A DNA stretch of 21,411 nt from Chromera velia (lineage: Eukaryota > Sar > Chromeraceae). Position numbers and translations under genes: made by a program. The notes under the pieces are model-generated. The model was not told where the DNA came from. It did not search any database and saw only the letters and a list, made by a program, of their open reading frames with translations. Below, in pieces: positions 7,999-18,111 of the stretch. The stretch spans positions 1-21,411 of the forward strand of contig JAHBMJ010001079.1 of NCBI GenBank assembly GCA_018398765.1, in the 5' to 3' direction. The stretch's first letter is position 1, and every line of letters begins with the position of its first letter.

Positions 7999-10348
7999 AT
8001 GAAGACAGACACAGCGTCAGAGAAGGGGACTATTTCGGAAGGTTGTGGTAGTGTAGACGGTATTTTTCCCGACTTTGTGTTGTTGGGAGAAGAGTTTGCG
8101 CCTCTTCGCTCAGCAGTAACGCGAATCGTCGGAGCAAACGCGCTTCTCGACAGGGTTGTCTTGAAGGCAAAGGACACTCTCCCTGCTGAGGTAGATGTGG
8201 AACAGCTGCGTTCCAAACAGATCTTGGAGTGGCATGAGAAGGAAGGAGGGAAAGGCATCGAATTGAGAGCGAAGAAGGTGGAGGTCGAAGAATTCAGTGT
8301 CCCACTGAAGGAAGACGGCCGTACCGATGTGCAGGTTGAACAGGAGTCCTACGCCAATGACTACCAGATTGCAGAGCGAATTGCGAACCTCTCCCGGAGT
8401 TTCCAGACGGTTTGCCAGCAATTGACAGACGCAGTGAACGAATTTGAAAAGTTGATTCGACCCGCTCTCTTCCGCAGATCCGTTCCGATTCAAGATTTGA
8501 TGCTTGTGAGGGGATTTTTTTCTTCTGTCATGTCTTTCTTCTGTGCGAAGAACGTGACATCCGTCTGTGTCCGTCATCTCTGGTCGGATACTGACGTCCT
8601 CAGCGTCGAATTCTGGCTGAATCAGTGCGGTGCGCACGTGTTGCACAGCTTTCTAGGCTGGTGGCCGAGCCTCCGCGAGCGAATGTGGAAGTGCACAGAG
8701 TTTGTCTGCGCGCTGAAATCTTACATTCTGTCCAGGAGAGAGATGGTGGTCAAAAGAAAGTCTCTATCCGTACAGACAGGCCTTCATGAACCCCTCTGGG
8801 CAGTCGTTGAGATGCTTTCTTCGTTGTGCCTTCACTATATATGTGTATTCTCCGCGACCGCCGCTGCTCCCCCGAGAGCACGTGGAGGCCCTGAATGCGT
8901 GTGCGCCTCCAGGCGCTTCCGAAGAGGAGACAGGAGCCCTCGACTTCGCACCGTTTTTTAGATCTCTCTATTGTTCCGTTCGGTCCTCTTATCGGGACTC
9001 TGCCTACTACCGTCTTGTATCGTTTGGCGCTCGTTTGGTGGTCGTGGAGATGTTTGGGATGTCTGCAGAGGTGAAGCGGGCGGAGAGGTCCGCCTTCGCC
9101 TCTCCGGATGTGTCGGAGATCGCTCTCTCCCTGTTCAGAGATGCATTGGATATCCTGTCTTCAGGTAGGAAACTCCAAAGACAAGACTTCATCACTGCGG
9201 TGAAAGCAGTTGAAATGAGCCTCCAGAATCCTGCAGTGATCAGACGCGTCGAATCCGACAGGCAAAGGGTGTCGCAAGCGTTACAGCGCATTCAGACTGC
9301 TTGGAAAGATTCTCTCCAGCAGCAGCCCCAAAAAGACACACAGCAGCAGACTGAGTCCGGAGGAAATGGATGTTTCTTGGGGGGGGAGGAATGCCGGCTC
9401 CGCAGACTCCTTTCCCTTCTTATTCTCCAGCTCCAACGGAACTCGTCTCGAAGAGCCCGTAACCGTACTCCGGCAACGCCCCTCACTTCTTTGTCTGCGC
9501 TTGTGGATGCAGAGTTTGAACAGCAGAAAGAAGGGAAGGGACAGGGGTGTGTGAAAGAGACGACTCTTCCTGACTTCTCAGTTGCCCTTTCTGAAGAAGA
9601 GAAGGAGAATGCCCCCCCACAGCCGCAACCGCCCCCCGCCTGTGTGAATCCCCCAGTCACCAATCTCCCCCCCCTCCCCATCCCCTCTGAAGCTGAGGAG
9701 GAAACGGACGCAGAGCAGAAGGGAATCGCGAGAGAGCAGCAGGGGCAGGCGGCGACAACCAAAGAGCGAGGGAAGCAGAGCGCGACGGAGGGAGAGGAGA
9801 CAAGGAAGGAGGAGGGAGAGGCAGGGACAGAGAAGACGACATTTCATCCCCTGAAGTCCAGGCAGGAGTTGAAGCGTCTCGCCCCTGCTCTCTGTATCTG
9901 TACCCGCTGCGGGCAAAAGACCACCAAACCGAAAAGCTGTGCAGGGTGCAAACTCACTCTCTACTGCTCCCGAGAGTGTCAGAAAGCACATTGGGCTCCC
10001 GCCTCCGCAGTCAAGCGCAAAGACAGCAGCTGTGCAGCAAAAGCAGTCCCTGAGGGCATGGCAGCTCCCAAGGGGACGTGTGGCCATTGGGGTTATCACC
10101 AGCGCCGCTGCGCCCTCCTGAAGGAGCGCGTTCACTCAGTCATCCTCCCCGACCCCCTCCCTGAATCCGACCCCCCTCGTCCCACAAAAGCAGCAGCCGC
10201 ACCGGCTGGTTCCCAGTCCCACACACAGTACGAGACCGTGGGTGCGGATCCCAATCCGCGCATGACACCTGCACCAGAGCCTCAGGCTCCTACAGATCCC
10301 GTCCCGGCCGCGAACCTGCCTCTCGCTCTGACAAGGTCTCACAATTGA
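7999..10348 (+). CDS. MYND-type zinc finger protein
   Basis: The gene is read in two frames: 7999 to about 8800-8844, then 8879 to the stop at 10346-10348, about 757-771 residues. MYND fingers bind two zinc ions and usually mediate protein-protein contacts. The finger is at 9899-10111: CTRC, nine residues, CAGC, KLTLYCSREC, QKAHW, then after a 32-residue insertion GYHQRRC. All metal ligands are present. The N-terminal half is helical (RIANLSRSFQTVCQQLTDAV, WPSLRERMWKCTEF) and unlike any domain I know; the centre is low complexity (Gln, Pro and Glu runs, about 9310-9840); the tail is Pro/Ala-rich. I chose the ATG at 7999 (GCCATGA) over one 14 codons upstream. The frame change fits a short intron ending at AG 8877-8878 (donors at 8845, 8803 or 8770 all keep phase) or a one-base indel; exon 2 resumes HVEALNACAPP. 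Confidence 0.8.
9996..10091 (+). other. 96-bp in-frame insertion within the MYND finger
   Basis: CATTGGG at 9989-9995 recurs at 10085-10091, exactly 96 bp away. Removing one period would restore a canonical MYND ending, QKAHW-GYHQRRC. The inserted 32 residues (beginning APASAVKRKDSS, ending KGTCGHW) include two extra cysteines and a second HW. No GT-AG pair removes exactly this stretch, so it seems to be translated. Confidence 0.75.
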
Positions 10349-11356
10349 GAAAGGCAGACTGTGTCTGTGGAGGGAAGGAGGGCGGAGAGGCTTCGGTCGG
10401 AAGGGTAATTAATGAACGAGAGGGAGCGTTGTCGGAATTCCAATTCAATGCATGTGGGGTGGGGTGGGGTCTTTTGTGGAGGGTGCTTGTGCAAGGGCAG
10501 AAGATGGAGGTTGTTTTACAAAGGCGGAAGGCAGAGGGAGAGTGCTCAATCCAGCTGCGCATGGAAAATCCTTTGTGAAGCCCCCACGCCCCTGAATCTC
10601 TTCGGATCGGCCCATCACAGTGTCATGCAGATTCATTGCAAAAAGACTTCAACTGTGCAGGGGCGCTGGTCTCTTAACTATTCATCTTTCATCCCTGCAC
10701 CCCTTGCGATGTCTGCCCTAGCGTCTGCCCAACCGAATCGAAATGTACATTGAAATGTGAAAAAAGGTTTCGTTGACCGATCGATCCTTATGGAATTTAA
10801 TGGTCAAATACGTTTACAAATTCACGTAAATTTCAAGTTCATGTCAATGGAACTGAATTTACATAAAATTCTTTGTAAATCCTCTATCATGATATTTTTG
10901 CTAATTAAGCTTTTTATGTAGTCTTCTTTCAATAATTCTACTCCATAAAATGCTAGTATATACGTCTTACAATCACTAGGTCTAGCATTGGGTACCTAGC
11001 GGGGTACTCATTAACTTAAATCTTATTTTTCAAATTTGATTGGAGTTTAAATTGTATTCAATATTTAATAATGGTTCAGCTACATACAAATAGCTAAATA
11101 AGCTAGTAAGTAGGCCTATAACTTGAGGTACATGGTATTACCTTAGCAAATCTTAGTAAGGCGTTGCCACGCTGGCACGTACAAAGGTGGCTACAATATA
11201 TTATATCTAGTATTATGTTACATTTCTACACATTTCTTTCTATTAACTACTGCAAATTAACTTTTTATGTGCTTAAGTTTCAGCTTAACTCTACGTAGAG
11301 TCTACTAGGTTACTCTAGGCTTAATTTTAACTATATAAATATATTAGCTAAGCCTC
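10349..11356. other. AT-rich spacer between convergent genes
   Basis: 3' intergenic DNA between two convergent genes. The first 400 bp resemble the coding flanks in composition. From about 10755 to 11350 the sequence turns strongly AT-rich with CTAG/TTAA words, like the AT-rich stretches at 1401-1560 and 2755-2830. No open frame, terminal repeat or RNA gene is recognisable. Confidence 0.5.
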
Positions 11357-11434
11357 AACTCAGTCCAACACTCCTGTCCCTCCATTGACCGAGCTTTACC
11401 GAGCTTAACTCAGTCGGACCCTCCTGTCCCTCCA
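11357..11434. repeat. 28-bp direct repeat over the 3' end of the lipase-like gene
   Basis: Copies at 11357-11384 and 11407-11434 (period 50) share AACTCAGTC and CTCCTGTCCCTCCA. The second covers the last codons and stop of the minus-strand gene; the first repeats GGTG-D-stop in the same orientation downstream. Confidence 0.8.
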
Positions 11435-14011
11435 CTAGCTTGGAGTTTTGCTTGCGCTGCCTCAAGAGCGGCCTCTAGCTCCTCGATTCTGCTCTTTGCC
11501 TTTTCCTGTTCTCGTTTCAGCTGCCCGTAGGTTAGCTCTACAGCCTCGTCGCACTGCAAAACGTCTGCGGTGTAGTAGCTGGCGTAGTTTTTCATCGAGA
11601 CCCAGGAATTCGAGCTGCATGTTCGCACAGAGGCAGAAGGCAGAGAGAGTGACAGAAGAGAAGAAAAGGTCACAGAGAGACAAGACAGAGGTAAACAGAA
11701 AGCTGGATACAGAGACAGATGGACAGGCCGAAAGACGACAACACAAAACGACTGACGGTAGGGAGAATGACACAAGAACAGGCGGGCAGACAAGCGGGCT
11801 AGCATGCATGCAGGCAGACATACACACAGTCTTTTCCCTCCTTTTTTCATGTAAGACAAAACGGGCGGAAAGAAAGGAGGAAGAAAGGAAGGAAGGAAGA
11901 AAAGAAAGAAAGTGAAGAAGGAACAGATAAGCAAATGGGCATACGAAGAAACGAAGGATCAATCAAGGAAGAAATCAAACCCACCCAAAACAAATGCCCA
12001 CAAATAAAGGAAGAAGGCAAGGAAAGGAAAGGAAAGGAAAGGAAACAAAAACAGATGAAAAAAGGACCGACCGGAATGCACACACAAGATAATCAGACCA
12101 CGCCGTCGCATCTTGCATCAAGGGCCTGGAGGCGCTCAAATGGAAATGAGCACCAGGCCGAACGAGGTCAGAAAAGTAGTCGATAGTCGACGCAAAAAAT
12201 TGCACCGACTTCACGAAGGGGTTTTCTGAACACACGGCATGAGGCACTGCAAAAGTGCATCTGTGTCCATAAGAAGAGGACGAAGAGCTCTCACCAGATC
12301 CTCCTACTGGGGATGAACTCTCAAAATTTGCATCGGGCACTACGGAAAATTTGTCGTAAATGTTCCATATTCGGGCTTCGTTCGGAGGCAGCTCTTGTGT
12401 CCCACTGATACCCGTCTCCTCTTCTTCAGATACAGTCGAAGGGCTTTCTTTTTCTTGCCTTCCGAGGCTGGATTGAGAGACAACACTGCCCCCCATGAGG
12501 TCTGCCTCCTCTGCTACTTTGATGTCAGGAAGCTGGATCGCATTGAAGACCACTGCAGGAAGACCCGTCTCGAGAGCGATGCGATGGGCAAGGGAGCCCC
12601 CCACACCAAAGCCTGTGAGGGTGATGGGCTCCTGTGCTTTTCTAAAACAGGACGAGGGATCCGACATGCTGGCAGTCACAGCGGCTTTCAGTGCAGAGAC
12701 GTGCTGAGAGGTGCGACTGACGTAAGCGGGGTCGGTTGTGTATATTTTGTAGTATTGTTTGTAGCCATCTTCAACAGCTTCCTTGACGACAGCCTGAAGT
12801 TTACGGAGAAGTTTCCGCAGTCTGGGCATTTGTTGCCGTCTCCTTCGGGATCCCTTCTCTGCCATCGGAATGGGGGTCATCAAGCTTTTCCCGTCAGTCT
12901 GGGAGTTTCCTTCAACCATCTCTCGCATCATTCGAACAATTTTGGGCAGAACTTTAGAGGCAAGGATCCAGGTGAACTCGGAAACTCCCAAACCGTTATC
13001 ACCCCGGACGACCACCACTTTCCGACAAGCACCAGTTTGGACGTCAAACAAATCTGTGCTCGTCACTCGCAAACGACCCAGTTTCCCTGCATGCATACAG
13101 AACGGCATTGAAGAAAGAGGAGTTTGAAGAATACGAGTAATGAAACTCAATTGATGGCTTTTCAGAGGTTGCACTAGCTCACCGAAGCGGTCCTCAATAT
13201 AGAGTCCAATTTGCTTTCGGACAAGGTCCCGATTTGACTGCGACAAAATTCCCGTCAGTTCTTCGTCAAAAACGTTCAGAACAGAGAGAAGGGGCTGGAG
13301 GAACAATCCGGCCATTGTCTTCGTGATATAGGTAGAGGCCTCAAATCCAACAGCAGCAGAAGCTCCAAGAGCCATGGCAGCTCCCTCTACGAACCATCCG
13401 GCAGCACTCTTGGCGCTTGTGCTGGCCACGTCCCCCACCCCCTCTACAGCTGTACCGACCACCTTCTTGGTTGTTGAGTAGGGGGCCCAGAGAAAGCGAA
13501 AGGCATTCAAAGGATCGGCCACTACCTTCACTCGATCGAAGGTGCGGCCTACGAGGGTTTTTTCAACGGGCTCTTCTTCTGCTGCTTGTGCTTCCAGCGG
13601 TGTCTGTGCTTGAGGGCCGTCTCCCGCTAACGACGGTGGCTTTGCCAACTCTGCTTCCTTTTCCAACTCTTCCTGGTTTTTCTTGCCTCTCGTTATTGCA
13701 AGCTTCAAATTCTGGGCCACTACGTCTCCACAGCTGAGAATGAGGTCATACAGATCATTCAATGCCTTTTTTGCCTCAGTGGCGACTGTCTCTTTTTCGG
13801 GAAGGGATTCTTCTGAGTCGACTGTGAGCATGTCGGGTGTCTGGGTGTAGGAAGACTGGATTGCCTCGACCAGGGTTGGCAGGTCTGCCATCACATCTCT
13901 CTCAGTCATGTGCATCTGCGTCTCCTGCTGCGAGAGGCGCAGGCCAAGGCTTTCTGGTGGGCCGATCAAAAGGAGACTGCCCGAAGCAACTGACAGCAAT
14001 GTTTTCCGCAT
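11410..14011 (-). CDS. secreted class 3 lipase-like protein, probable pseudo-enzyme
   Basis: Two exons, 14011-12084 and 11614-11410, encode 710 residues. A signal-like start (MRKTLLSVASGSLLLIG) suggests secretory-pathway entry. Residues 180-245 form a Gly/Ala-rich hydrophobic stretch that may contact membrane. The lipase-like part follows class 3 lipase order: KVVVVRGDNGL (331-341, like the usual FRGT strand), VEDGYKQYY (413-421), ITLTGFGVGGSLAHRIALE (463-481, the nucleophile elbow), AVVFNAIQLP (486-495) and ARIWNIYDKFSVVP (546-559, where the acid residue would lie). Class 3 lipases carry GHSLGG; here it is GFGVGG, so the nucleophilic serine is glycine and hydrolysis is unlikely. Exon 2 adds a coiled coil (about 673-703, REQEKAKSRIEELEAALEAA) and a Gly-rich tail. 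The protein could be a structural or lipid-binding derivative. The fold assignment is from motif order only. Confidence 0.75.
11615..12083 (-). other. 469-bp intron in the lipase-like gene
   Basis: Donor GTGTGCATTCC at 12083 and acceptor GAACATGCAG ending at 11615. Phase 2 on both sides gives a Val codon at the junction (DYL-V-SNSW). Without splicing, exon 1 runs into a Phe/Ser/Leu-rich tail from pyrimidine-rich sequence. The intron is pyrimidine-rich on the transcribed strand, with TTCC/CTTT repeats (11870-12060), and holds a GCATGCATGC motif near 11801. Confidence 0.8.
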
Positions 14012-14424
14012 GTTTGAGTCTTTCTCAAGCGTCGCACTTTTCTCTGAAAAGGAACTTCACAATTCTGTGTGCGGCTTCACTGCAGACACAGGGGATCAGA
14101 ACACGTTTCGGGAGCTGTTCATCTGTGGGCACGGTTAAACGTGACGGTTTTGAAGGAATACGTACTGTGCATGTGCACATATATATACGTACGTATATAC
14201 GTACACGCATGCATTTTTTGATGCATGCATGCATGCATGTGCATGCATCATGCATGCATGCATGCATTTCTTTTAATTAATTAACGCAAAAAAAAATTAA
14301 GGGCCCGGAAAAATCGCGATGTATCGTTCATATACCGCGTTCGGCTGAAATTTGCACAGCACACTCCAGACTCCACACGGTCTGCCGTTCCGCTGTCCTT
14401 CCTGGCTTTCTACCCTGACCGTTT
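14012..14424. promoter_or_regulatory. upstream region of the lipase-like gene
   Basis: Gene-free. Apart from the TGCATGCA array (14207-14270), it has a perfect TATACGTACGTATA palindrome near 14185-14198, an ATTAATTAA run at about 14275-14283 and a poly-A stretch. The motifs sit about 170-270 bp upstream of the start codon of the minus-strand gene. Confidence 0.5.
14207..14270. promoter_or_regulatory. dense TGCATGCA array
   Basis: Runs of overlapping GCATGC palindromes, broken only by TTTTTTG and TGTG/TCA spacers, are the densest such cluster in the window. GCATGC words are bound by AP2-family factors in apicomplexans; a similar role here is inference. A simple (TGCA)n microsatellite is the alternative. 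Confidence 0.6.
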
Positions 14425-14601
14425 GTCTAGAGTCCGGTTTCAGCCGGCTCTAGTCAATATGCGCCCTCCCGGATCCCCGGCTCCGCCGTATAGGCTAAGC
14501 TAGCAATCCGAGCGGGTAGGAGTGAAACCGGACTCTAGACAATATGCGCCCTCCCGGATCCCCGGCTCCGCCGTATAGGCTAAGCTAGCAATCCGAGCGG
14601 G
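14425..14601. repeat. 62-bp direct repeat interleaved with an 18-bp inverted repeat
   Basis: Two identical 62-bp copies (14455-14516 and 14540-14601, period 85) run from CAATATGCGCCCTCCC to AATCCGAGCGGG. Each is preceded by one arm of a perfect 18-bp inverted repeat: 14425-14442 (GTCTAGAGTCCGGTTTCA) and 14523-14540. The left arm also folds locally with CCGGCTCTAG. No coding potential. Confidence 0.9.
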
Positions 14602-15616
14602 CACAGGCCTACCGCCTCCCGCACATACGTGCCACCACATGTCGCAGGGATATGCGACCCCAACCAAAGAACGACTAGGTAGTATGTTTCCGGGCTGGGA
14701 TACAGGCCGGATCTAGTTGTTCCTCCGGAGGGTGGGCGGGAGAAAAACGTTCGCTCGCCAATCGGATTACTACGACTTCTCTTTTGACAGAGGAGAATCT
14801 ATGACGGGAGACCTCTTCTTCACTTTTTTCGTGGTTTCTGTACCGTCTTTGCTGATTTCCCCTTTTTTCTCTTTCCCCGCTGTGTCCGTCCGCGCCCGTG
14901 CGCGTGTGTCTATGTTGTCCTTCCGGTTTCCAGGTCCCTGAGTCCGGGCCCGGCCGGCCCGCTTCGCGCATGCCCGTTCGTTCCGACTGGACCTCAGTTC
15001 GAGACTCCACTATGCTCCGCTCGAACTGCCACTTCATTCGGATTAATTTTGAATAAAAAAAAATCCCCTCAATTAATACAACCACCACATTTTGTACCCA
15101 CTTTTGAAGACATCAATATGCACACTTTTCACACTAGGATTGAAAATCTGAAAACGAACGCTCCTGCAAAACTTCTGACGACGCTAAGATGCACGACATA
15201 CGATTCATCACATCCTGTGAGAGCATCAATCTTATTCAATCTTTGAAGTATATAAGCACAGCATGTTGAAAACACATCACTCCTGCTTAGCTAACTTTAT
15301 GTGATCGAACAAACGAGCTCCCAACTTACTGCGAAAACTTCCGGTTCTTTTTCACATTCTTTTGTTCGATCATCCCGTCTCTATCCCTGTTTCACTTCTC
15401 TTCAGCAGGTCAAGATATGTGGGAGCAGGGGCATTTTTATTTTTGAGTGCTTTCGCTTGCTCTCTTCGTATGGGTTTCTAAGGATGTCTGCATGTTGCTG
15501 GCTATGAGTTGGTACAAAAGAGACATGGACTCATAGAAAGAACTTATATAAAGGAGACAAATCTGAGTGACACTGTTTATCCGAGCCAGTAGAGGCAAGC
15601 ATATCGACGAGAGCCC
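14602..15616. other. gene-free spacer
   Basis: A minus-strand frame of 137 codons (14675-15088) and small plus-strand frames occur, but none looks like a protein with confidence. A perfect 12-bp inverted repeat, TGATCGAACAAA (15302-15313) and its complement (15361-15372), has a 47-nt spacer. No RNA gene recognised. Confidence 0.45.
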
Positions 15617-15628
15617 CTCTCTCTCTCT

Positions 15629-15669
<41 letters not shown>

Positions 15670-15683
15670 TCTCTCTCTCCCCT
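15617..15683. repeat. (CT)n pyrimidine tract
   Basis: CT repeats with short C runs. A GT-rich stretch follows at about 15690-15750. Confidence 0.95.
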
Positions 15684-16100
15684 CTAGCTGTATGTGTGTG
15701 TGTATATTGTATACGTGTTTTATGTGTGCATGCGTGTGTGTTTGTGCGTGTGTCTGGTAGTCACTCTGTGAGCCGAAGTACCGTCCGGGGTCTGGAATAT
15801 GTGTGTCCTTGCACAATGGCACATTGATTTATAAATTTTCCTCTCTCACCCTATCTTCTTCACTTTAACTCACTCCTCGTCTTCTTTCTCCCTGCCCCTG
15901 TCCATCTCTCTGTCTCCTATTCTCTCCGTTTTCCATGTCTTTCTCTTTCTTTCTCTGCGTATGCATGCTTGAATCAGTAACCTTTTAGAGCATCCAGCAA
16001 AAAACATGATTCTATGAACGAGGCTTCCGTTGCAATGGCTTCTGTGCAGTGGTGTATGTTTGTCTTGACCTCCTTTTCTCTGTCTCCCTCCCTTTTTCTG

Positions 16101-16105
<5 letters not shown>
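15684..16105. other. gene-free spacer with pyrimidine-rich stretches
   Basis: GT-rich to about 15755, then unique sequence, then CT-rich words. One GCATGC near 15963. No gene recognised. Confidence 0.5.
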
Positions 16106-16137
<32 letters not shown>

Positions 16138-16200
16138 CGTTCCCTCTCTCCCTCGCTCACTCCCTCTTTCTCTCCCTCTCCCTCTCCCTCTCTATCTTCT
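16106..16200. repeat. (CT)n and TCCC-rich pyrimidine tract
   Basis: A pure CT run (about 16106-16133) followed by imperfect CTCCCT repeats. Confidence 0.9.
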
Positions 16201-16243
16201 CCCTCATTCTTGCTCTTCTTTTCATCCTCAATATAAAAAAGCA

Positions 16244-16254
16244 GGTGTGTATAT

Positions 16255-16294
<40 letters not shown>

Positions 16295-16435
16295 CTGTGT
16301 GAGTGTATGTGTGTGTGTGTGCGTGCGTAAATGCGTTCATATGTGTATGTATGTGTGTGTGTATGTGTGTGTGTGTGTGTGTGTATATATATGTATGTGT
16401 GTGTGTGTGTGTGTGTGTATGTGTGTGTGTGTGTA

Positions 16436-16528
<93 letters not shown>

Positions 16529-16531
16529 GTA

Positions 16532-16564
<33 letters not shown>

Positions 16565-16620
16565 GTATATGTGTATATGTGTATGTGTGTGTGTGTATGT
16601 ATGTGTGTATGTATATGTGT
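16244..16620. repeat. long (GT)n microsatellite, about 375 bp
   Basis: GT repeats interrupted by AT/TATA and a few GC steps. It is the longest simple repeat in the window, and it creates spurious Cys/Val and His/Thr open frames on the two strands. Confidence 0.97.
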
Positions 16621-17090
16621 AGGGAAGACGGGGGGAGGGTCGGGGTGGCCGGGGGGGAAGCGTGCGCCCAATGTGACCTGGGGGGCAGAGTGTTGACATG
16701 ACCTCAGATCGCAGCCTCTCTCTGGGAGCGCTGGATATAATGAGGTCAAGAGCAAGGTTGGTAGTGGGAGAGAGGTCAAAATGATATCACTTCAGCATAA
16801 AGTGTGCTGCTAGAAAAGTAACACTTAAAGTAAGAGGAGAAAGGCAGGGTATCTCATTATCCCTCTAAGACTTCTTGAAATGCTGCTTGTCCTTTGTTTT
16901 GTATGCATGAATGGGGTGTGCGCCTGTGCATGCATGTATGTGTATGTACAGAAATCGACAGTCCCTCAGCACCTGTACGGACAGGCCCGGAGGTCGAACT
17001 TTAAGATGAAACAGTTGAGGGGGTTTTGTGTCACCCTATATTTCATGGTGTCTTCCCCTTTCCAAGTCGAGAGAGAGGGCAGCTTTCTTC
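16621..17090. other. gene-free spacer
   Basis: G-rich at 16621-16690 (several GGGG runs), then unique sequence with GCATGC near 16929. Open frames lack protein character. Confidence 0.5.
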
Positions 17091-17119
17091 TTCCTTCCTT
17101 CCTTCCTTCCTTCCTTCCT
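17091..17119. repeat. (TTCC)n microsatellite
   Basis: About seven TTCC units inside a pyrimidine-rich stretch. Confidence 0.95.
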
Positions 17120-17279
17120 TTCCTTTGGTAGCAGGCTGTTCTTTCTCTTCACTGCTCTGCGCCCCCCCCAATCGACCCCCCTCTCCCTTTTTGCAGACAG
17201 AAAGTCGATCGGTAGAAATCGTAAAAGATTCTCCGCCTGTGTTCTTCAAATATTCTCTTTGGTATTGCATACACCTGTC

Positions 17280-17289
17280 TCCCTCTCTT

Positions 17290-17344
<55 letters not shown>

Positions 17345-17349
17345 ATGTA

Positions 17350-17380
<31 letters not shown>

Positions 17381-17385
17381 ATGTG
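17280..17385. repeat. compound (CT)n-(AT)n-(GT)n microsatellite
   Basis: CT, then AT, then GT runs. Read on the minus strand the order is CA, TA, GA, the same as the plus-strand tract at 3299-3570. Confidence 0.95.
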
Positions 17386-17569
17386 CGTGCAGGCCATCGA
17401 CTTTGCCTCCTTTCTTAGCACTGCGAACTGCAAATAGTGCACCGTTGCTGAAAAAGTGAGTCGAAATGAAAGAGAATGCATGGAAAATCTCTCTAATGCT
17501 CATTTTCTCAGAATTCTCTCCCTAGAAGAACACCCCGCCTCCCATCATTGAGAAAGGCCCAGCACCCCT

Positions 17570-17735
17570 TCTTGACTCTTCCTTTTAATTCTGCCCGACT
17601 GCTTATATATGAACGCATGCAGTGGTAAAAGTATCAACAAGCAGAGCTGAGATTCTTGGAACTGAAGATGAAGGAGACAGTCTAGCGCCAAAGACTGCGG
17701 CTGGACTGGGCCCTCCAGAGGGGATGCGGGGAGCA
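17570..17735 (+). pseudogene. diverged copy 1 of an exon-like repeat
   Basis: Aligns with 18112-18280: TTGACTCTTCC, CTGCTTATATATGAACGCAT, the CAGTGG junction, AACTGAAGAT/CACTGAAGAT and GGGCCCTC-AGAGGGGATG are shared. After the acceptor-like GCATGCAG the coding frame of copy 2 is broken here by an extra base (GTGGTAAAAG versus GTGGAAAAG), so this copy looks like the decayed one. Confidence 0.55.
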
Positions 17736-18111
17736 GCATCATTCTACTTAATTCTCGTGAGAACTATGTGAAAAGAATCAAGGAGATAGACAGGAGGCAG
17801 CGGGAGAAAGTTGACGTACTTTTGCGAAGTCTCGATTGGGGAGCTTTCTCTCTACCATCCCTGCCTCCTTTTCCCCCGCCCTTGCGCTCTATATGTCCCC
17901 CTCCTCTTCCCTACCCAATACGGAAGGAAGCCTAGAAGTGCGCTTCGAATGGGCACTCTATGTCAGCCTTCCTTATGCGCGCTATCTGCACGTACATGGC
18001 AGAATTAAGTGAAAGGCACAATTTGCGACAAACCTTCAAACTGTCCGCATATCCTTTGGGGATCTGCCGTTCTTCCCTTTCATCTCTTCTCTTCTGTTGA
18101 CAGAGCTCCCC

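Noticed and set aside
9578-10135. 185-codon minus-strand frame (and 8110-8646, 9292-9762)
   Set aside because: Antisense shadows of the MYND gene; Leu/Pro/Ser-rich because of the Glu/Gln/Pro-rich coding strand.
12395-13111. 238-codon plus-strand open frame
   Set aside because: Lies wholly antisense to exon 1 of the lipase-like gene and has no protein-like pattern.
14675-15088. 137-codon minus-strand frame
   Set aside because: Arg/Glu/Gly-rich without domain signature, and no splice or repeat evidence; too weak to call.
16014-16779. Long Cys/Val and His/Thr frames on both strands
   Set aside because: Produced entirely by (GT)n and (CT)n microsatellites.
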